Below the pieces are notes generated by a model. It was given only the letters and a program-made list of their open reading frames with translations, was not told the DNA's origin and searched no databases. A stretch of 64,000 nucleotides of DNA, taken from positions 1-64,000 of the forward strand of contig WFPP01000067.1 in NCBI GenBank assembly GCA_015487495.1, written 5' to 3'. Source of the stretch: Thiomicrorhabdus sp. (GTDB lineage: Bacteria; Pseudomonadota; Gammaproteobacteria; Thiomicrospirales; Thiomicrospiraceae). The position numbers and the translations under genes were made by a program. Position 1 is the stretch's first letter, and every line of letters starts with the position of its first letter. Shown in pieces: positions 10,668-21,701 of this stretch.

Positions 10668-11498
10668 ATGTCAGATGATCAAAAACCAAAAAATATACAG
10701 GATATGTTCGAGCGAAACATATTCGCTTTACTCACAGCAACGGCACTATCATTCTCTATTGCAGGGATTGTTGAGATTGTGCCATTGTTCCACCTGAAGT
10801 CTTCCGTAGACTATACGGAGAAAACCGATGAATACGGTAATGTAAAAAATGAACGTTTTCCAGAGTTGGTTTGGGAGCGTACATTTACAGAGGATGAAAA
10901 TGGTAAGTTAGTCTCTGAAAAAGCATTATATAAAGAAGATGCGAATGGTAATTGGGTGTTAGCCGACTGGAAACCGGGAGATGGGGTTCGTCCTTATACG
11001 CCTTTGGAGTTGGCTGGACGTGATTTATACATTCGAGAAGGCTGTTATATTTGTCACTCTCAAATGATTCGTCCATTCCGTGATGAACGTGAACGTTATG
11101 GTCACTATTCTTTGGCAACGGAATCTATGTATGATTTCCCTATGCAATGGGGCTCAAAGCGTACAGGACCTGATCTTGCTCGCCTTGGTGGCAAGTATTC
11201 GGATGAATGGCATGTTATGCATATGTTGCGTCCACAAGATGTGGTTCCTGAGTCTGTGATGCCTGCTTACCCATGGTTGGCAGATAACATGGTTTCTGAT
11301 GATTTCTTTGGTACAAAGCGTGACATGGTAAAACGCTTGTCGGTTATGCGTACATTAGGTGTGCCTTATACTGATGAAGAGATTGAAAATGCCAATAAAG
11401 CGATTGCAGGATTTACCGAGATGGATGCAATGGTTGCTTATTTACAGGTATTAGGAACGATGGTTAAGCTGGATGACAGCAAAGTCTATCGTCAATAA
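10668..11498 (+). CDS. ccoO: Cytochrome c oxidase, cbb3-type, subunit II
   Basis: [32 protein letters not shown]...[21 protein letters not shown]...[12 protein letters not shown]. Confidence 0.97.
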   Translation: MSDDQKPKNIQDMFERNIFALLTATALSFSIAGIVEIVPLFHLKSSVDYTEKTDEYGNVKNERFPELVWERTFTEDENGKLVSEKALYKEDANGNWVLADWKPGDGVRPYTPLELAGRDLYIREGCYICHSQMIRPFRDERERYGHYSLATESMYDFPMQWGSKRTGPDLARLGGKYSDEWHVMHMLRPQDVVPESVMPAYPWLADNMVSDDFFGTKRDMVKRLSVMRTLGVPYTDEEIENANKAIAGFTEMDAMVAYLQVLGTMVKLDDSKVYRQ

Positions 11499-11503
11499 CT
11501 ATC

Positions 11504-11686
11504 ATGAGTATCATTGAGCAATACTTAAGCACAGATTGGGCGTCTATGACGACCCATGACTGGGCAGGGCTGATCGTAACGATATTAGTGTTCTTTGGTA
11601 TGTTAATCACGTTTGCTCTGGCATTAAGGCCAAGCAAGCGGAAAGAGCTTGAAGAACAAAAATATAAAATTTTGAATGATGATTAA
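11504..11686 (+). CDS. ccoQ: cbb3-type oxidase subunit CcoQ/FixQ
   Basis: 60 aa single-TM protein between ccoO and ccoP: GLIVTILVFFGMLITFALALRPSKRKELEEQKYKIL. Confidence 0.9.
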   Translation: MSIIEQYLSTDWASMTTHDWAGLIVTILVFFGMLITFALALRPSKRKELEEQKYKILNDD

Positions 11687-11707
11687 TCGTTCTGAGGAGA
11701 AATAAAT

Positions 11708-12616
11708 ATGGCACATAATAATCCATGGCCAGATGAAGGGAATACGGGTCACATCTGGGATGAAGACCTTCGAGAATTAGATAATCCGCCGCCACTGTGG
11801 TGGATGCTCTCATTTTATGCTGGTTTTATTATGATTATTTTTTATTCATTGTATTACCCAACCATTCCATTAACGAATGCATCAGGTGAATTTACAAAAG
11901 GGATGGCGGATTGGACTCAGGTTAATGAGTATCAAGAAGACTTTAAGGTATTGAATGATTGGCGTACAGCAAAGTTTGCTGATAAAGAAGAGCAGTTGGC
12001 GGCATTGCCGGTGACTGAGATTCTTAAAAATGAAGACCTGAAATCTTATGCCATAGCAACCTCTAAAGCGTTGTTTGGTGACTATTGTGCAGCCTGTCAT
12101 GCATCTGGTGGAGCAGGGATTCCTGGCTTTCCTGTCTTAGCAGACGATGATTGGTTATGGGGTGGCAGTATCGCTCAAATTGAGGCTTCGATTGCAAATG
12201 GACGTATTGGTAATATGCCTGCAAAAGGGATGATGGGGAACCTAACGGATCAAGAGATCAGTGATGTTGCTGATTATGTGATTGCGCTTTCGGAAGGTAG
12301 AGGGGATGATGCAGCCTATTCTGCTGGTAAAGCGGTTTACAGTAAAGGGATGTGTGTTGCATGTCATGGCCCTGCCGGAACGCCGATGGCACCCACGGGT
12401 GCTGCCAATCTTGCAGATGGTATCTGGCGCTTTGCTTCAGATCGGGATTCCGTTGTATCTGTTATTGCACATGGTGTGAATGTTAAGAAAAATGGGGTTC
12501 ACATTGAAGGAACTCGTCAAGCAGTAATGCCTTCGTTTAAAGAACGTTTACCAAATGCGGATGTAAATATTAAGCGTTTAGCGGTTTATGTTCACTCTTT
12601 AGGTGGTGGGCAATAG
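11708..12616 (+). CDS. ccoP: cbb3-type oxidase diheme subunit CcoP
   Basis: N-terminal HIWDEDLRELDNPPPLWW; two heme motifs CAACH and CVACH. Confidence 0.97.
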   Translation: MAHNNPWPDEGNTGHIWDEDLRELDNPPPLWWMLSFYAGFIMIIFYSLYYPTIPLTNASGEFTKGMADWTQVNEYQEDFKVLNDWRTAKFADKEEQLAALPVTEILKNEDLKSYAIATSKALFGDYCAACHASGGAGIPGFPVLADDDWLWGGSIAQIEASIANGRIGNMPAKGMMGNLTDQEISDVADYVIALSEGRGDDAAYSAGKAVYSKGMCVACHGPAGTPMAPTGAANLADGIWRFASDRDSVVSVIAHGVNVKKNGVHIEGTRQAVMPSFKERLPNADVNIKRLAVYVHSLGGGQ

Positions 12617-12713
12617 AGAGCATTTTGTTGTTAACCAAGTTAAAAGAAGACTGCTTTTTTTAATTTGGTTAATATTTTGTTCTTGATTTAAATTAGATGA
12701 TAAGGAATTTCTG

Positions 12714-12842
12714 ATGAACGATTTAAATAATGATTGGGTTCTATGGATGTCCATTGGTACAGTAGTTGTATCCATTATTGTTGTATGGGCATTTGCGAAA
12801 AAATTATTTCGCGCCATGGATGGACTAGAAGAAGATAAATAA
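12714..12842 (+). CDS. Small single-TM protein in the cbb3 cluster (42 aa, uncharacterised)
   Basis: ATG..TAA encoding MNDLNNDWVLWMSIGTVVVSIIVVWAFAKKLFRAMDGLEEDK, TAAGGA SD-like sequence upstream, located between ccoP and a strong hairpin; missing from the ORF track because it is under 60 aa. Confidence 0.65.
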   Translation: MNDLNNDWVLWMSIGTVVVSIIVVWAFAKKLFRAMDGLEEDK

Positions 12843-12861
12843 TAGTTTTTGTATTGTCTAT

Positions 12862-12904
12862 AAACCAAAATAGGCCTAACAAGTTGTTAGGCCTATTTTG
12901 GTTT
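12862..12904. terminator. Perfect inverted repeat, probable terminator of the ccoNOQP unit
   Basis: AAACCAAAATAGGCCTAACAA-g-TTGTTAGGCCTATTTTGGTTT: 21-bp perfect arms with A-rich and T-rich flanks. Confidence 0.75.
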
Positions 12905-12991
12905 GCAGATAAGGAAAATGTATTTTTTTGTGCATGCACTAAATATATTAGTACTGTCTAATATTCTTATTTGGTAAGAAGGTTTACGAGT

Positions 12992-14461
12992 ATGTCTGAT
13001 AAAAATAATCATTCTTTACATGATTTTGGTCCAACAGGTTCGATGTTGGAAAATATGGATACCCATAATAAAAATCTTGAAAATATTGGTGTGGAAATTC
13101 TTCCAATTCATACCGGGGGGACGGTACATGCAAAACGTATACCTGGGTTTTTTCGTTCACTCAAATGGTGGCTTGCATCGGTTTGGATCATTTTTTTTAT
13201 TGGTCCTTACTTGCGATGGAATGGTCATCAGGCCGTTTTATTTGATTTAGAGAGTAGGCAGTTTCATATTTTCAATGTAACTATATTGCCACAAGACATT
13301 TGGATGTTAACGTTGGTTTTGTTATTTTGTTCAATGTTGTTGGCCGCCTCAACAACCGTTGGTGGCCGTTTATGGTGCGGGTATGCTTGTTTTCAAACTG
13401 TTTGGACAGATGTGTTTACGTGGTTTGAAGAAAAGATTGAAGGACAACCGAATAAACGAATTAAATTAGAATCCGCCCCAATGAGTTGGAGTAAATTTGT
13501 TATAAAGATGAAAAAGCATCTGGTTTGGTTGTTATTAGGCTTTTTAACAGGTTTTACGTTTGTGGCTTATTTTGTGGATGTCTTTGACCTTTGGAAAAGG
13601 TTATTTTTCTTTGAATGGTCATTAATAGAAACAGGAATTATTCTTGCATTAGGGTTTGCAACGTACTTTTTTGCAGGTATTTTGAGAGAGCAAACCTGTA
13701 TAGGGTTTTGTCCTTATGCCAGAATTCAGGGCGCGATGATTGATACTCAAACGGAGTTACCGACTTACGATGTGGATCGGGGAGAGCCAAGGGGACGTTT
13801 AAAAAGACTTAAGCCAGGTGAAGAAGCTCCAAAATTAGGGGACTGTATCGATTGTAATTTATGTGTTGCCGTTTGTCCTACTGGGGTTGATATTCGTTAT
13901 GGTCAGCAATTTGGTTGCATTACTTGTGGTTTGTGTATTGATGCTTGTGATTCTGTTATGGAAAAAATAAAAAAACCAAAAGGGTTGATTCGCTATGCAT
14001 CCCTTTCTGAATTTGCAGGTGAGAAGTTGCCTGTTATTTGGAAGCGTCCTCGAGTCATTGTTTATGCAGGTATTATGTTTATTGCCTTAGGGATGTTGAT
14101 TTGGGGGTTACTCAATATGTCGGGTATTGATGTAAAGGCCTTGCATGAGCGTTCTCCCCTTTATGTACAAATGAGTGATGGTTCGGTACAGAATAAATGG
14201 ACAGTTAAGGTTGTTAATAAGGGAAATGAACCGATGAAGGCGGAAATCTCTGCAACAGGGCCTTCTGATTTGAGGTATAACGTTGACCGTGTTTTAAAGA
14301 TTCAACCAGGAAATGTAGGAGCCGCAACTTTGTATGTTCAAATCCCTAAAAAGCGCTTAATCAGTACCAGTACTCCAATTGTGATAAAGGTTGTCGATTT
14401 GAACAACCCGTCTGTTTTTGAGGAGTATAGCAGTAACTTTATTGGGCCAAAAGTTCGTTGA
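12992..14461 (+). CDS. ccoG: Cytochrome c oxidase accessory protein CcoG (FixG/RdxA-like polyferredoxin)
   Basis: CGYACFQTVWTDVF..., CIDCNLCVAVCPTGVDIR, CITCGLCIDACDSVM; start trimmed to ATG 12992. Confidence 0.96.
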   Translation: MSDKNNHSLHDFGPTGSMLENMDTHNKNLENIGVEILPIHTGGTVHAKRIPGFFRSLKWWLASVWIIFFIGPYLRWNGHQAVLFDLESRQFHIFNVTILPQDIWMLTLVLLFCSMLLAASTTVGGRLWCGYACFQTVWTDVFTWFEEKIEGQPNKRIKLESAPMSWSKFVIKMKKHLVWLLLGFLTGFTFVAYFVDVFDLWKRLFFFEWSLIETGIILALGFATYFFAGILREQTCIGFCPYARIQGAMIDTQTELPTYDVDRGEPRGRLKRLKPGEEAPKLGDCIDCNLCVAVCPTGVDIRYGQQFGCITCGLCIDACDSVMEKIKKPKGLIRYASLSEFAGEKLPVIWKRPRVIVYAGIMFIALGMLIWGLLNMSGIDVKALHERSPLYVQMSDGSVQNKWTVKVVNKGNEPMKAEISATGPSDLRYNVDRVLKIQPGNVGAATLYVQIPKKRLISTSTPIVIKVVDLNNPSVFEEYSSNFIGPKVR

Positions 14462-14713
14462 TACTGTTATTTTGATGGGGTGATTATTCTTAAATTTCAT
14501 CGGATTAGGGTAGAAATTAAGTGGATAGCCCTGTAGTATTGTGCTGTTCATGGCACTTTCTTTGTAGGGGGTTGCTTGGTGTTAAAAAAATGGACATTTG
14601 TACTTTTAAATTCACATTTTTGCCTTAGTTTGCTCCCTTTTTAGGAGCGACTTGGGCCGTTATCAGATGACGCTGAGTTGTTATTTTGGCGTTGTAATTA
14701 GGAGAAGCATTGA

Positions 14714-15235
14714 ATGTCAAAAGCAACAGACGATAAACGTAACTGGAGTGTTGCCTGGAAGAACCCTTTTGTAATCAGTTGGTTTGTCATTTTAATTATT
14801 GTTGTTTGTGTTAATTTTTTTATGGTGAGTATGGCAATTGTGACCAATCCGGGTCTTGTGATTGAGGACTTCTATGAAAAAGGTAAAAACATGGATAAAG
14901 TGTTGGCCGCTCGAAAGCGAATGGATGAGATGGGCTGGCAGCTAGAGGTAAATTTGCCTGATTTAAAGGAGGGAAAATCAGAACGTGTTACGTTGACGGT
15001 TTTGGATAAAGAAGGTAAGCCTTTAGAGGTGGATACGGCTGTTCTTTATTATTATCGACCATCGGATCGAAATCTGGATGGTGAGCAACCTTTAACTTCA
15101 ACAGGACAAACGGGCCAGTTTGAAGCCGATTTTATTTTAAATACAAAAGGAAAGTGGGACCTGATTATGGAGGTGACTCAAGGTGAGTTAACTTATAATA
15201 TTGGTCGTAGTATTATGGTACAAGATTCAGAATGA
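14714..15235 (+). CDS. ccoH: FixH/CcoH family protein
   Basis: [45 protein letters not shown], between ccoG and ccoI. Confidence 0.92.
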   Translation: MSKATDDKRNWSVAWKNPFVISWFVILIIVVCVNFFMVSMAIVTNPGLVIEDFYEKGKNMDKVLAARKRMDEMGWQLEVNLPDLKEGKSERVTLTVLDKEGKPLEVDTAVLYYYRPSDRNLDGEQPLTSTGQTGQFEADFILNTKGKWDLIMEVTQGELTYNIGRSIMVQDSE

Positions 15236-17718
15236 GTGTGATGTACAGTTGCTTTCATTGTGGCCAAACCATTCCTGATGGGGATCTTATTTTTAATAAG
15301 ATAAATGAAGAAGAGCAGTCGTTTTGTTGTCATGGTTGTGCTTCCGTCTGTGAAGCTATTTATGAAGCGGGTATGGAAAGCTTTTATCAGCGAACCCCTG
15401 AAGGAGAATTACTTTCTCCCCCTCCTCCTCCTAATAAAGACATTGATTTTTTTGATTATGATGAAGTGCAATCTCAATATGTATCAGATTTATCTGACCG
15501 GCGAGAGATTACACTCATGTCTGATGCCATTCATTGTGCTGCTTGTGTTTGGCTCATTGAGCATTCTGCCGCAAAGGTAGATGGAATTTTATTAGCGACG
15601 GTTAATTTTACTAACAAGCGTATTAAAATTCGTTGGGACAACAGTAAAGTAAAGCTCTCTGATATTATTAAAAAATTAAATCAAATTGGGTATGATGCCA
15701 CACCTTATGATGCTTCAACCAGTGAAGCTGCTTATCGAAAAGCAAATCGAGATTTACTGTATCGATTAGGGTTTGCAGGATTTGCAATGATGAATGTTAC
15801 CTGGTTTTCAGTGGCTTTGTATACGGGTGCCAGTGACGATCCTGAGTTTAAAACGTATTTTTATTGGTTGCAATTGATTATTGCCTCAGCCACTTTAGTG
15901 TATTCAGGACTTCCCTTTTTTAAAGGGGCTTGGGTGTCTTTAAAAGCAAAAACGGTAGGGATGGATGTTTCGATTGCTTTAGGGCTTTTAACCACCTATT
16001 TTTATTCGTTATGGGTTATGGTTGGTGCCAGTGGGGATGGGTATGTTTATTTTAATACGTTAATTGATTTTATTTTTCTTTTATTAATAGGGCGTTATTT
16101 TGAAGCTATTTCCAAAAATAAAGCTCTGGATTCTACTCGACGTTTAATGGATTTACAGCCGAAAGTGGCTAGGCAACTTGTTGAAGGAGAAGAGCAAGTT
16201 GTTCCCGTTAGGCGTTTAATGAAAGGAGATCAGTTGCTGGTAAAACCTGGGGAACAGTTTCCTGTAGATGGTGTGGTGCTTTCGGGTGACAGCATGGTAA
16301 ATGAGTCTATGCTAACGGGAGAATCGCATGAAATTGAAAAAACCACGGGTGACAGTGTTGCTGCCGGGACGATGAATATTGATGGCACATTGATTATTTC
16401 AGTTGAAAAAATTTTACAAGATACTCAGCTGGGACACATTGTTCATATGGTTGAAGAAGCACAGGGATCTAAAGCGCCGATACAAACAACAACAGATAAA
16501 ATCATGCCTTGGTTTGTCAGTGCTACGTTGTCTTTGGCATTTGCAAGCTTTGTTTTTTGGTATTTTAATGCTGGACTGGAGTTTGCTGTGATGACTGCGA
16601 CGGCTGTTTTAATTATTACCTGTCCATGTGCTTTTGGTTTGGCTACGCCAATGGCTGTTGCCGTTGCTACGGGGGTGTCGGCTCGACATGGTATTCTCGT
16701 TAAAAATGGAACCGTCTTAGAAACGCTTCAGTCCATACAGCACTTTGTTTTTGATAAAACGGGTACCTTGACGAAGGGTAAAATGAAATTGGTTGATTAT
16801 AAGCTGTTGCCCGCTCTGAAAGAGGAGCGCTCTTTGATTGAAATTGCTTCTATTGAAAATTTATCAGAACACAGTTTAGGGCGTGCTATTTATGAAAATC
16901 TTCAAGAGGCACTTCAGTTTTCCCATAAAGAATTGATTGAGGTAACAAGTTTTAAGGCTTTACCCGGTAAAGGGGTTCAAGGAATATGTCATGGAGAGCT
17001 ATTTCATATTGGAACTGCCAAGTGGCTAACTTCGATAGGCGTTTCTTTAACAGATTCATTTAAAGCATTGGCAGAGGAGCGTGCAAAGTTGGCTCAGACG
17101 GCGATTTGGGTAGCAAAAAGTCATCAGCTTATGGGTATTTTATTTTTGGAAGATGAAATTCGTCCTGAAGCCACGGAACTGATTCAACGTTTAAAAGATA
17201 AAGGTAAGCAAGTGACGCTGTTAAGTGGAGATTTGCAGGTCGTTGCAGATTGTGTGGCTCAACAACTGGGCGGGATGGATGTAATTGCAGAAGTTTTGCC
17301 GGATGATAAAAATCAGGTTATTCGTGATTTGCAAGCTCAGGGGCAAAAAGTTGCAATGGTTGGAGACGGTGTGAATGATGCGCCCGCTCTGGTTCGATCA
17401 GATGTGGGTATTGCGTTAGGCTCAGGAACCGATGTCTCAATGGACAGCGCCGATATTGTGTTGATGAATAATGAGTTAATTGCGGTTGATACCGCAGTTG
17501 AGTTATCGGCAAGAACATTAAAAACAATAAAGCAAAATATTATAAGTTCATTTGCCTATAATATTATTATGGTTCCATTGGCTGTCGCAGGAACTTTAAC
17601 GCCACTCATTGCTGCATTAACAATGCCTTTGAGCAGTTTGGTTGTCATTGGGAATGCAGCACGAATTCGTAATTTTTTTAGTCAGAAGGCGATTAATAAA
17701 CGTAGAGGGACAAAATAG
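15232..17718 (+). CDS. ccoI: Cu-translocating P-type ATPase CcoI/FixI
   Basis: N-terminal CFHCGQ and [13 protein letters not shown] motif [35 protein letters not shown]. Confidence 0.97.
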   Translation: MSVMYSCFHCGQTIPDGDLIFNKINEEEQSFCCHGCASVCEAIYEAGMESFYQRTPEGELLSPPPPPNKDIDFFDYDEVQSQYVSDLSDRREITLMSDAIHCAACVWLIEHSAAKVDGILLATVNFTNKRIKIRWDNSKVKLSDIIKKLNQIGYDATPYDASTSEAAYRKANRDLLYRLGFAGFAMMNVTWFSVALYTGASDDPEFKTYFYWLQLIIASATLVYSGLPFFKGAWVSLKAKTVGMDVSIALGLLTTYFYSLWVMVGASGDGYVYFNTLIDFIFLLLIGRYFEAISKNKALDSTRRLMDLQPKVARQLVEGEEQVVPVRRLMKGDQLLVKPGEQFPVDGVVLSGDSMVNESMLTGESHEIEKTTGDSVAAGTMNIDGTLIISVEKILQDTQLGHIVHMVEEAQGSKAPIQTTTDKIMPWFVSATLSLAFASFVFWYFNAGLEFAVMTATAVLIITCPCAFGLATPMAVAVATGVSARHGILVKNGTVLETLQSIQHFVFDKTGTLTKGKMKLVDYKLLPALKEERSLIEIASIENLSEHSLGRAIYENLQEALQFSHKELIEVTSFKALPGKGVQGICHGELFHIGTAKWLTSIGVSLTDSFKALAEERAKLAQTAIWVAKSHQLMGILFLEDEIRPEATELIQRLKDKGKQVTLLSGDLQVVADCVAQQLGGMDVIAEVLPDDKNQVIRDLQAQGQKVAMVGDGVNDAPALVRSDVGIALGSGTDVSMDSADIVLMNNELIAVDTAVELSARTLKTIKQNIISSFAYNIIMVPLAVAGTLTPLIAALTMPLSSLVVIGNAARIRNFFSQKAINKRRGTK

Positions 17719-17963
17719 TGGATGTAATATATGGATTAATTCCAATGATGCTTGTCTTTGGTTTTTTAGTGGTTGTTATTTTTATTTGGATGGCTAAAAC
17801 GGGTCACTTTGATGATTTGGATGGTGCTGCGAATCGAATTTTTATGGAAGATGAGTTTCCGGAGGATGTGAATAATAGAACGAAAAAAGAAGATAAAAAA
17901 GACGATTCAGAGGTGTTAGAGAGTGTGGCTTCTGAAGAAAAAAAACAGGAAAAGCCGTCGTAG
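17718..17963 (+). CDS. ccoS: cbb3-type oxidase assembly protein CcoS
   Basis: [46 protein letters not shown]; CcoS N-terminus, GTG start overlapping the ccoI stop. Confidence 0.93.
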   Translation: MDVIYGLIPMMLVFGFLVVVIFIWMAKTGHFDDLDGAANRIFMEDEFPEDVNNRTKKEDKKDDSEVLESVASEEKKQEKPS

Positions 17964-18076
17964 TTTATTTTGATTGTTTTTTTCTATCTTGATTTACTTT
18001 TAAGCGATGGGTATGGGTGTTGAATTCTTTTTGAACCTTTCATTGTGTAAAGGGTTTTAATATGTGATTTACATGC

Positions 18077-18197
18077 CCAGCCTGCCAGGTTTGGGATGAA
18101 TCTACTGCGAGAAAAACCATTTTGGCTCATTTTTCTGATCAACTTTGTTAAATACACTTAGTCTTCGCCTTAAATGATCGAAAAAATGGCTTTTTTG
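18077..18197 (+). repeat. Family A MITE-like repeat, diverged copy A1
   Basis: TTGGGATGAATCTACTGCGAGAAAAACCATTTTGGCTCATTTTTCTGATCAACTTTGTTAAATACACTTAGTCTTCGCCTTAAATGATCGAAAAAATGGC aligns to the cores of copies at 47.5 and 62.9 kb; right terminus degraded. Confidence 0.75.
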
Positions 18198-18213
18198 TTT
18201 TCAAGGTGGGGGG

Positions 18214-18870
18214 TTAAGGCTTTAAATTGGTTGAATATTGTAAGGCTTCAGGCCCTTCTTCATCAATAATTAACTCCAGTCCTTTTTGATAAAAGAACCA
18301 GTGGGGTAAGTTATCGGATTGAATTTCTTTATGATCAGGTTCCCCAAAACGTTTTTTTATGGCTTGCTCCGTTAAATGCTTTCTGGGCAAGAGTGTAATA
18401 CTGCTTAATGGGTGGTTGAAAAATTGCACAATGGTTGAGGAATAAAGAGAGACTTCTTGGGTTCCTGAAGGTAGGGTTGTAATGCTTTTTCCTTCTGTGT
18501 ATGCACGTTTTATTTCTTCTTGAGAAGCCTCTATTTTAAGGGCAAGTGCGGCTTTAATTGAACCAATATAGATGACGGGAAAATAGGCTTCAAGGGATTT
18601 GTTTTCGTCGTTAGGATCAGAGAATATTTTAACCTCCACGTCTTTGCCGTACAGAGCCATAGCGTCTTTTAAAGAGGATTGATTTAAGGTTAATCCGAGT
18701 GCATGTAATTGTCCTGACTCATCATAATGGGCTTTCCAGGGGAGTTGCTCTGGATTCGTCATTTTTCGTTCTGGCTGGATAATGATAAGAAGAGTTAGAA
18801 TGAGGGTTGAGCCGATAAAGATGAGCCAAAATATAGGTAACTTTCGTTTTTTTATTTGCTTGAAATCCAT
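18214..18870 (-). CDS. Uncharacterised membrane-anchored protein
   Basis: One N-terminal TM (LPIFWLIFIGSTLILTLLIII) and a soluble domain; no family recognised. Confidence 0.75.
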   Translation of the reverse strand: MDFKQIKKRKLPIFWLIFIGSTLILTLLIIIQPERKMTNPEQLPWKAHYDESGQLHALGLTLNQSSLKDAMALYGKDVEVKIFSDPNDENKSLEAYFPVIYIGSIKAALALKIEASQEEIKRAYTEGKSITTLPSGTQEVSLYSSTIVQFFNHPLSSITLLPRKHLTEQAIKKRFGEPDHKEIQSDNLPHWFFYQKGLELIIDEEGPEALQYSTNLKP

Positions 18871-18875
18871 GCGTT

Positions 18876-19469
18876 TTATTTACTCTCTTTTTTGGGGTCA
18901 TTTGGTTTTTGTTCATCTTCACCTAAAGCAATATTGGCATTTTTGCCACGTGGTAAATATTTTTCAATGGATGGATCAATAATGCCTTTTCCTGCATCAT
19001 AAACTGAGATACCCTCCAGTAAAAACATGACTAATAACGTAAAAAAGACAATCACAGCAGATAAAAACAGGGTGATTTTTTCATGTATTGGTGTGGAGGA
19101 ACCATCGGTGCTGAAGTCATTCATCATCATACCCCCACCAAATAGAGAGCCTAGTACGGTGATTACCGTGATAATGGTGAGAGCTATAATATAGGATATG
19201 ATTAAAATTCGTCCTCGACGCCAAGCCAGTGTCCAGTGTGCCGCAACAAACCAACTGTCTTCCTGTGCCAGCTTTTTGCTCTTAAAATATAAATAACTGA
19301 TGACCATTATCGAAATAATGGGTATGAGCATAAATTTTAAAGAACTTCCGTCCCCAAGCTCGAGCATTATTTTAGACATGGCTAAGTGCGTTAAGATGAC
19401 ATTTAAATTAAAAATATGATGTGGTATTTTTGCCGCTGAGGCTTCTTTTGCTGATATTTTGTAATGCAT
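18876..19469 (-). CDS. Uncharacterised multi-TM protein
   Basis: Four or so hydrophobic segments (FMLIPIISIMVISYLYF, IISYIIALTIITVITVL, ITLFLSAVIVFFTLLVMFLL); tightly spaced with neighbours. Confidence 0.75.
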   Translation of the reverse strand: MHYKISAKEASAAKIPHHIFNLNVILTHLAMSKIMLELGDGSSLKFMLIPIISIMVISYLYFKSKKLAQEDSWFVAAHWTLAWRRGRILIISYIIALTIITVITVLGSLFGGGMMMNDFSTDGSSTPIHEKITLFLSAVIVFFTLLVMFLLEGISVYDAGKGIIDPSIEKYLPRGKNANIALGEDEQKPNDPKKESK

Positions 19470-19481
19470 TGTTTTACCTTC

Positions 19482-21587
19482 TTAATGAGTAAGAGTGGGT
19501 GAGTTTTTAAGTGGTTGTGTGTGTTGTTTTAGCCATTTTATAAATAAGTGACTGGGCATGGGTTTGCCATACTTAAATCCTTGAAAAATAGTGCAGTGCT
19601 TGTCACGAAAAAAACTCGCCTGGCTTTCTGATTCAATGCCCTCAGCAACGACTTCTAAGTTTAAGCTTTCTGCCATTGCTAAAATGGTTCGTGTAATATT
19701 TTGCCCTTCTTGCGTTGTTAGGTTTTGAACAAAGGACTGGTCGATTTTAATGATGTCAATTGGGAAACTGTGTAGGTATGCCAGTGAGGAATAGCCTGTT
19801 CCAAAGTCATCGATGGCTAAAGTAACCCCAAGAGCTTTTAAGCCTTTTAAAATATCAAGATTATTTTCAGCATCACTCATTGCAAGGCTTTCAGTAAGTT
19901 CTAAATCAATAAACGGTGGAGGTAAGCGTGTTTCACTTAAAATATCTTGAACGTCTTTCATTAGAGAGGATTGTATAAATTGTCGGCTAGACAGGTTAAT
20001 ACCAATACGCATGGTATTGAAGCCCATATCGTGCCACTTTTGCGCTTCTAGTACCGCTTGTTGTAATACATAGCGCCCTATTTCGATAATGAGTCCTGTG
20101 CTTTCGGCCAATGGAATAAACACGGTTGGTGAAATAATCCCCTGTTCTGGGTGATTCCAGCGAACCAAGGCTTCTGCACCAATGGGTTGCAAGTTAGTTG
20201 CATTCACTTGTGGTTGATAAAACACTTCGATTTGATTGTTAATTAAGGCTCTACGTAGATCATTTTCTAGTGACAGTAATCCTTGTGCCTTGGAGTTCAT
20301 GCCTGAGTGGTAAAACATAAACTGGTTGCCGCCTTGAGATTTCGCAATGGAGCGAGAGATATTGGCATGGTTTAAAAGAGAGCCTGCATCCGTTGCATCA
20401 TTTGGAAAGACGGATACTCCAAGGCTATAGCCTATAAACATCTCTTGATCGTTGAGTAAGAAAGGGCTTGAAAGGTCATGCATAATGCGACCCATTAATA
20501 AGTTTAACTCGTTTAAATCTTGTACATTTTTTACTAAAATCGCAAATTCATCACTGCCTAGCCGAGCGGCAAAGTCGGCTTCACGTATAACACTGGAAAG
20601 TCGCTGAGCAAGACTTCTTAGTAGGTTGTCACCTTGTTCCTGACTTAAATTAATATTAATTTGTTTAAAACGATCAATATCAAAAATAATAACAGCACTG
20701 AGAGATGACGTATTTCGGTGTGTTAAAAATTCGGCTAGCATTTTGCCAAAATAGACTCTATTTGGCAGACCTGTTAAGGCATCATGCCGGTTTTGATATT
20801 CAATGAGAGATTCATCTTTATGCAGGCGTGTAATATCTTGAATAGAACCTGATATTTTTTTCAGTTGTCCAGATTTTAAATAAGTGGCTTTGCCTAAACA
20901 TTCAATGTGAATGGTGTTGCCATTCAGTTGAATAACACGAAAGCTAATGGCAATGTGTGACTGTCCTTGATTGGCATCCGCAATGGCTTGATGAATGATT
21001 TGCATGTCTTTGGGAAGGACATGGCTCATAAATTGTTCCAGTGAGGTTGCATTTTGTTTTGGAACATTTAATAAATCGAAGGTAATATGTGAGCCTGATA
21101 CGTTATCATGCTCGGCATCCCATTCCCAGTAGCCAATTTTAGAAAGTTTTTGAACTTGCTCCAGTTGAATAATATTTTGATGGAGCATTTGTTCTTTTTG
21201 AGCGGTTCTTAAAATGTATTTAATGCGTTGTGATAGATGTTTTAAGTGATTGGATTGAATTGTAAAATCCGTTGCCCCTGCTTTAAATGCATATTCCATC
21301 GTTTGAACATCATCAGGTTTGGTCAAAATTAAAACAGGAGCCGCGTGGCGTTTATCAAACTTTTTGATGGCCTGAATGAGTGCATAATCATCTTGGGTAG
21401 ATATTTCGGTATCAACAAGTACTAGGCAGGGGTGTTTTTCCATAAAAAGGGAAATACCCTCTCGACCATCTTTGGTTTCAATTACTCTATAATGACTTTG
21501 TTTGAGTTCTTTTGTTGCAGCCAAGCGAACGTCTTTGTTTTGAATAACAACTAGAATTAAGGGGTTTTCTTGAGAGACACTTGGCAT
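19482..21587 (-). CDS. REC-PAS-GGDEF-EAL protein; predicted c-di-GMP phosphodiesterase with degenerate GGDEF
   Basis: Receiver (LVLVDTEIS), GGDEF site altered to ARLGSDEFAIL, intact EAL (IGAEALVRWNHP; IDDFGTGYSSLAYL; IDIIKIDQSFV). Confidence 0.92.
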   Translation of the reverse strand: MPSVSQENPLILVVIQNKDVRLAATKELKQSHYRVIETKDGREGISLFMEKHPCLVLVDTEISTQDDYALIQAIKKFDKRHAAPVLILTKPDDVQTMEYAFKAGATDFTIQSNHLKHLSQRIKYILRTAQKEQMLHQNIIQLEQVQKLSKIGYWEWDAEHDNVSGSHITFDLLNVPKQNATSLEQFMSHVLPKDMQIIHQAIADANQGQSHIAISFRVIQLNGNTIHIECLGKATYLKSGQLKKISGSIQDITRLHKDESLIEYQNRHDALTGLPNRVYFGKMLAEFLTHRNTSSLSAVIIFDIDRFKQININLSQEQGDNLLRSLAQRLSSVIREADFAARLGSDEFAILVKNVQDLNELNLLMGRIMHDLSSPFLLNDQEMFIGYSLGVSVFPNDATDAGSLLNHANISRSIAKSQGGNQFMFYHSGMNSKAQGLLSLENDLRRALINNQIEVFYQPQVNATNLQPIGAEALVRWNHPEQGIISPTVFIPLAESTGLIIEIGRYVLQQAVLEAQKWHDMGFNTMRIGINLSSRQFIQSSLMKDVQDILSETRLPPPFIDLELTESLAMSDAENNLDILKGLKALGVTLAIDDFGTGYSSLAYLHSFPIDIIKIDQSFVQNLTTQEGQNITRTILAMAESLNLEVVAEGIESESQASFFRDKHCTIFQGFKYGKPMPSHLFIKWLKQHTQPLKNSPTLTH

Positions 21588-21701
21588 GCTTGGTCTTTAG
21601 CTTTTATCAAAATCAAAGAACCAGTTTAATGCCTTATGAATTAAATTCAATGACTAATTTTAAGTAATGGTGTGGCACCATCTTAAAAAAGCCAATCAGG
21701 G

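Noticed and set aside
15416-15432. CCCCCTCCTCCTCC repeat in ccoI as a slippage switch
   Set aside because: Imperfect triplet repeat encoding a proline linker; length change would stay in frame.
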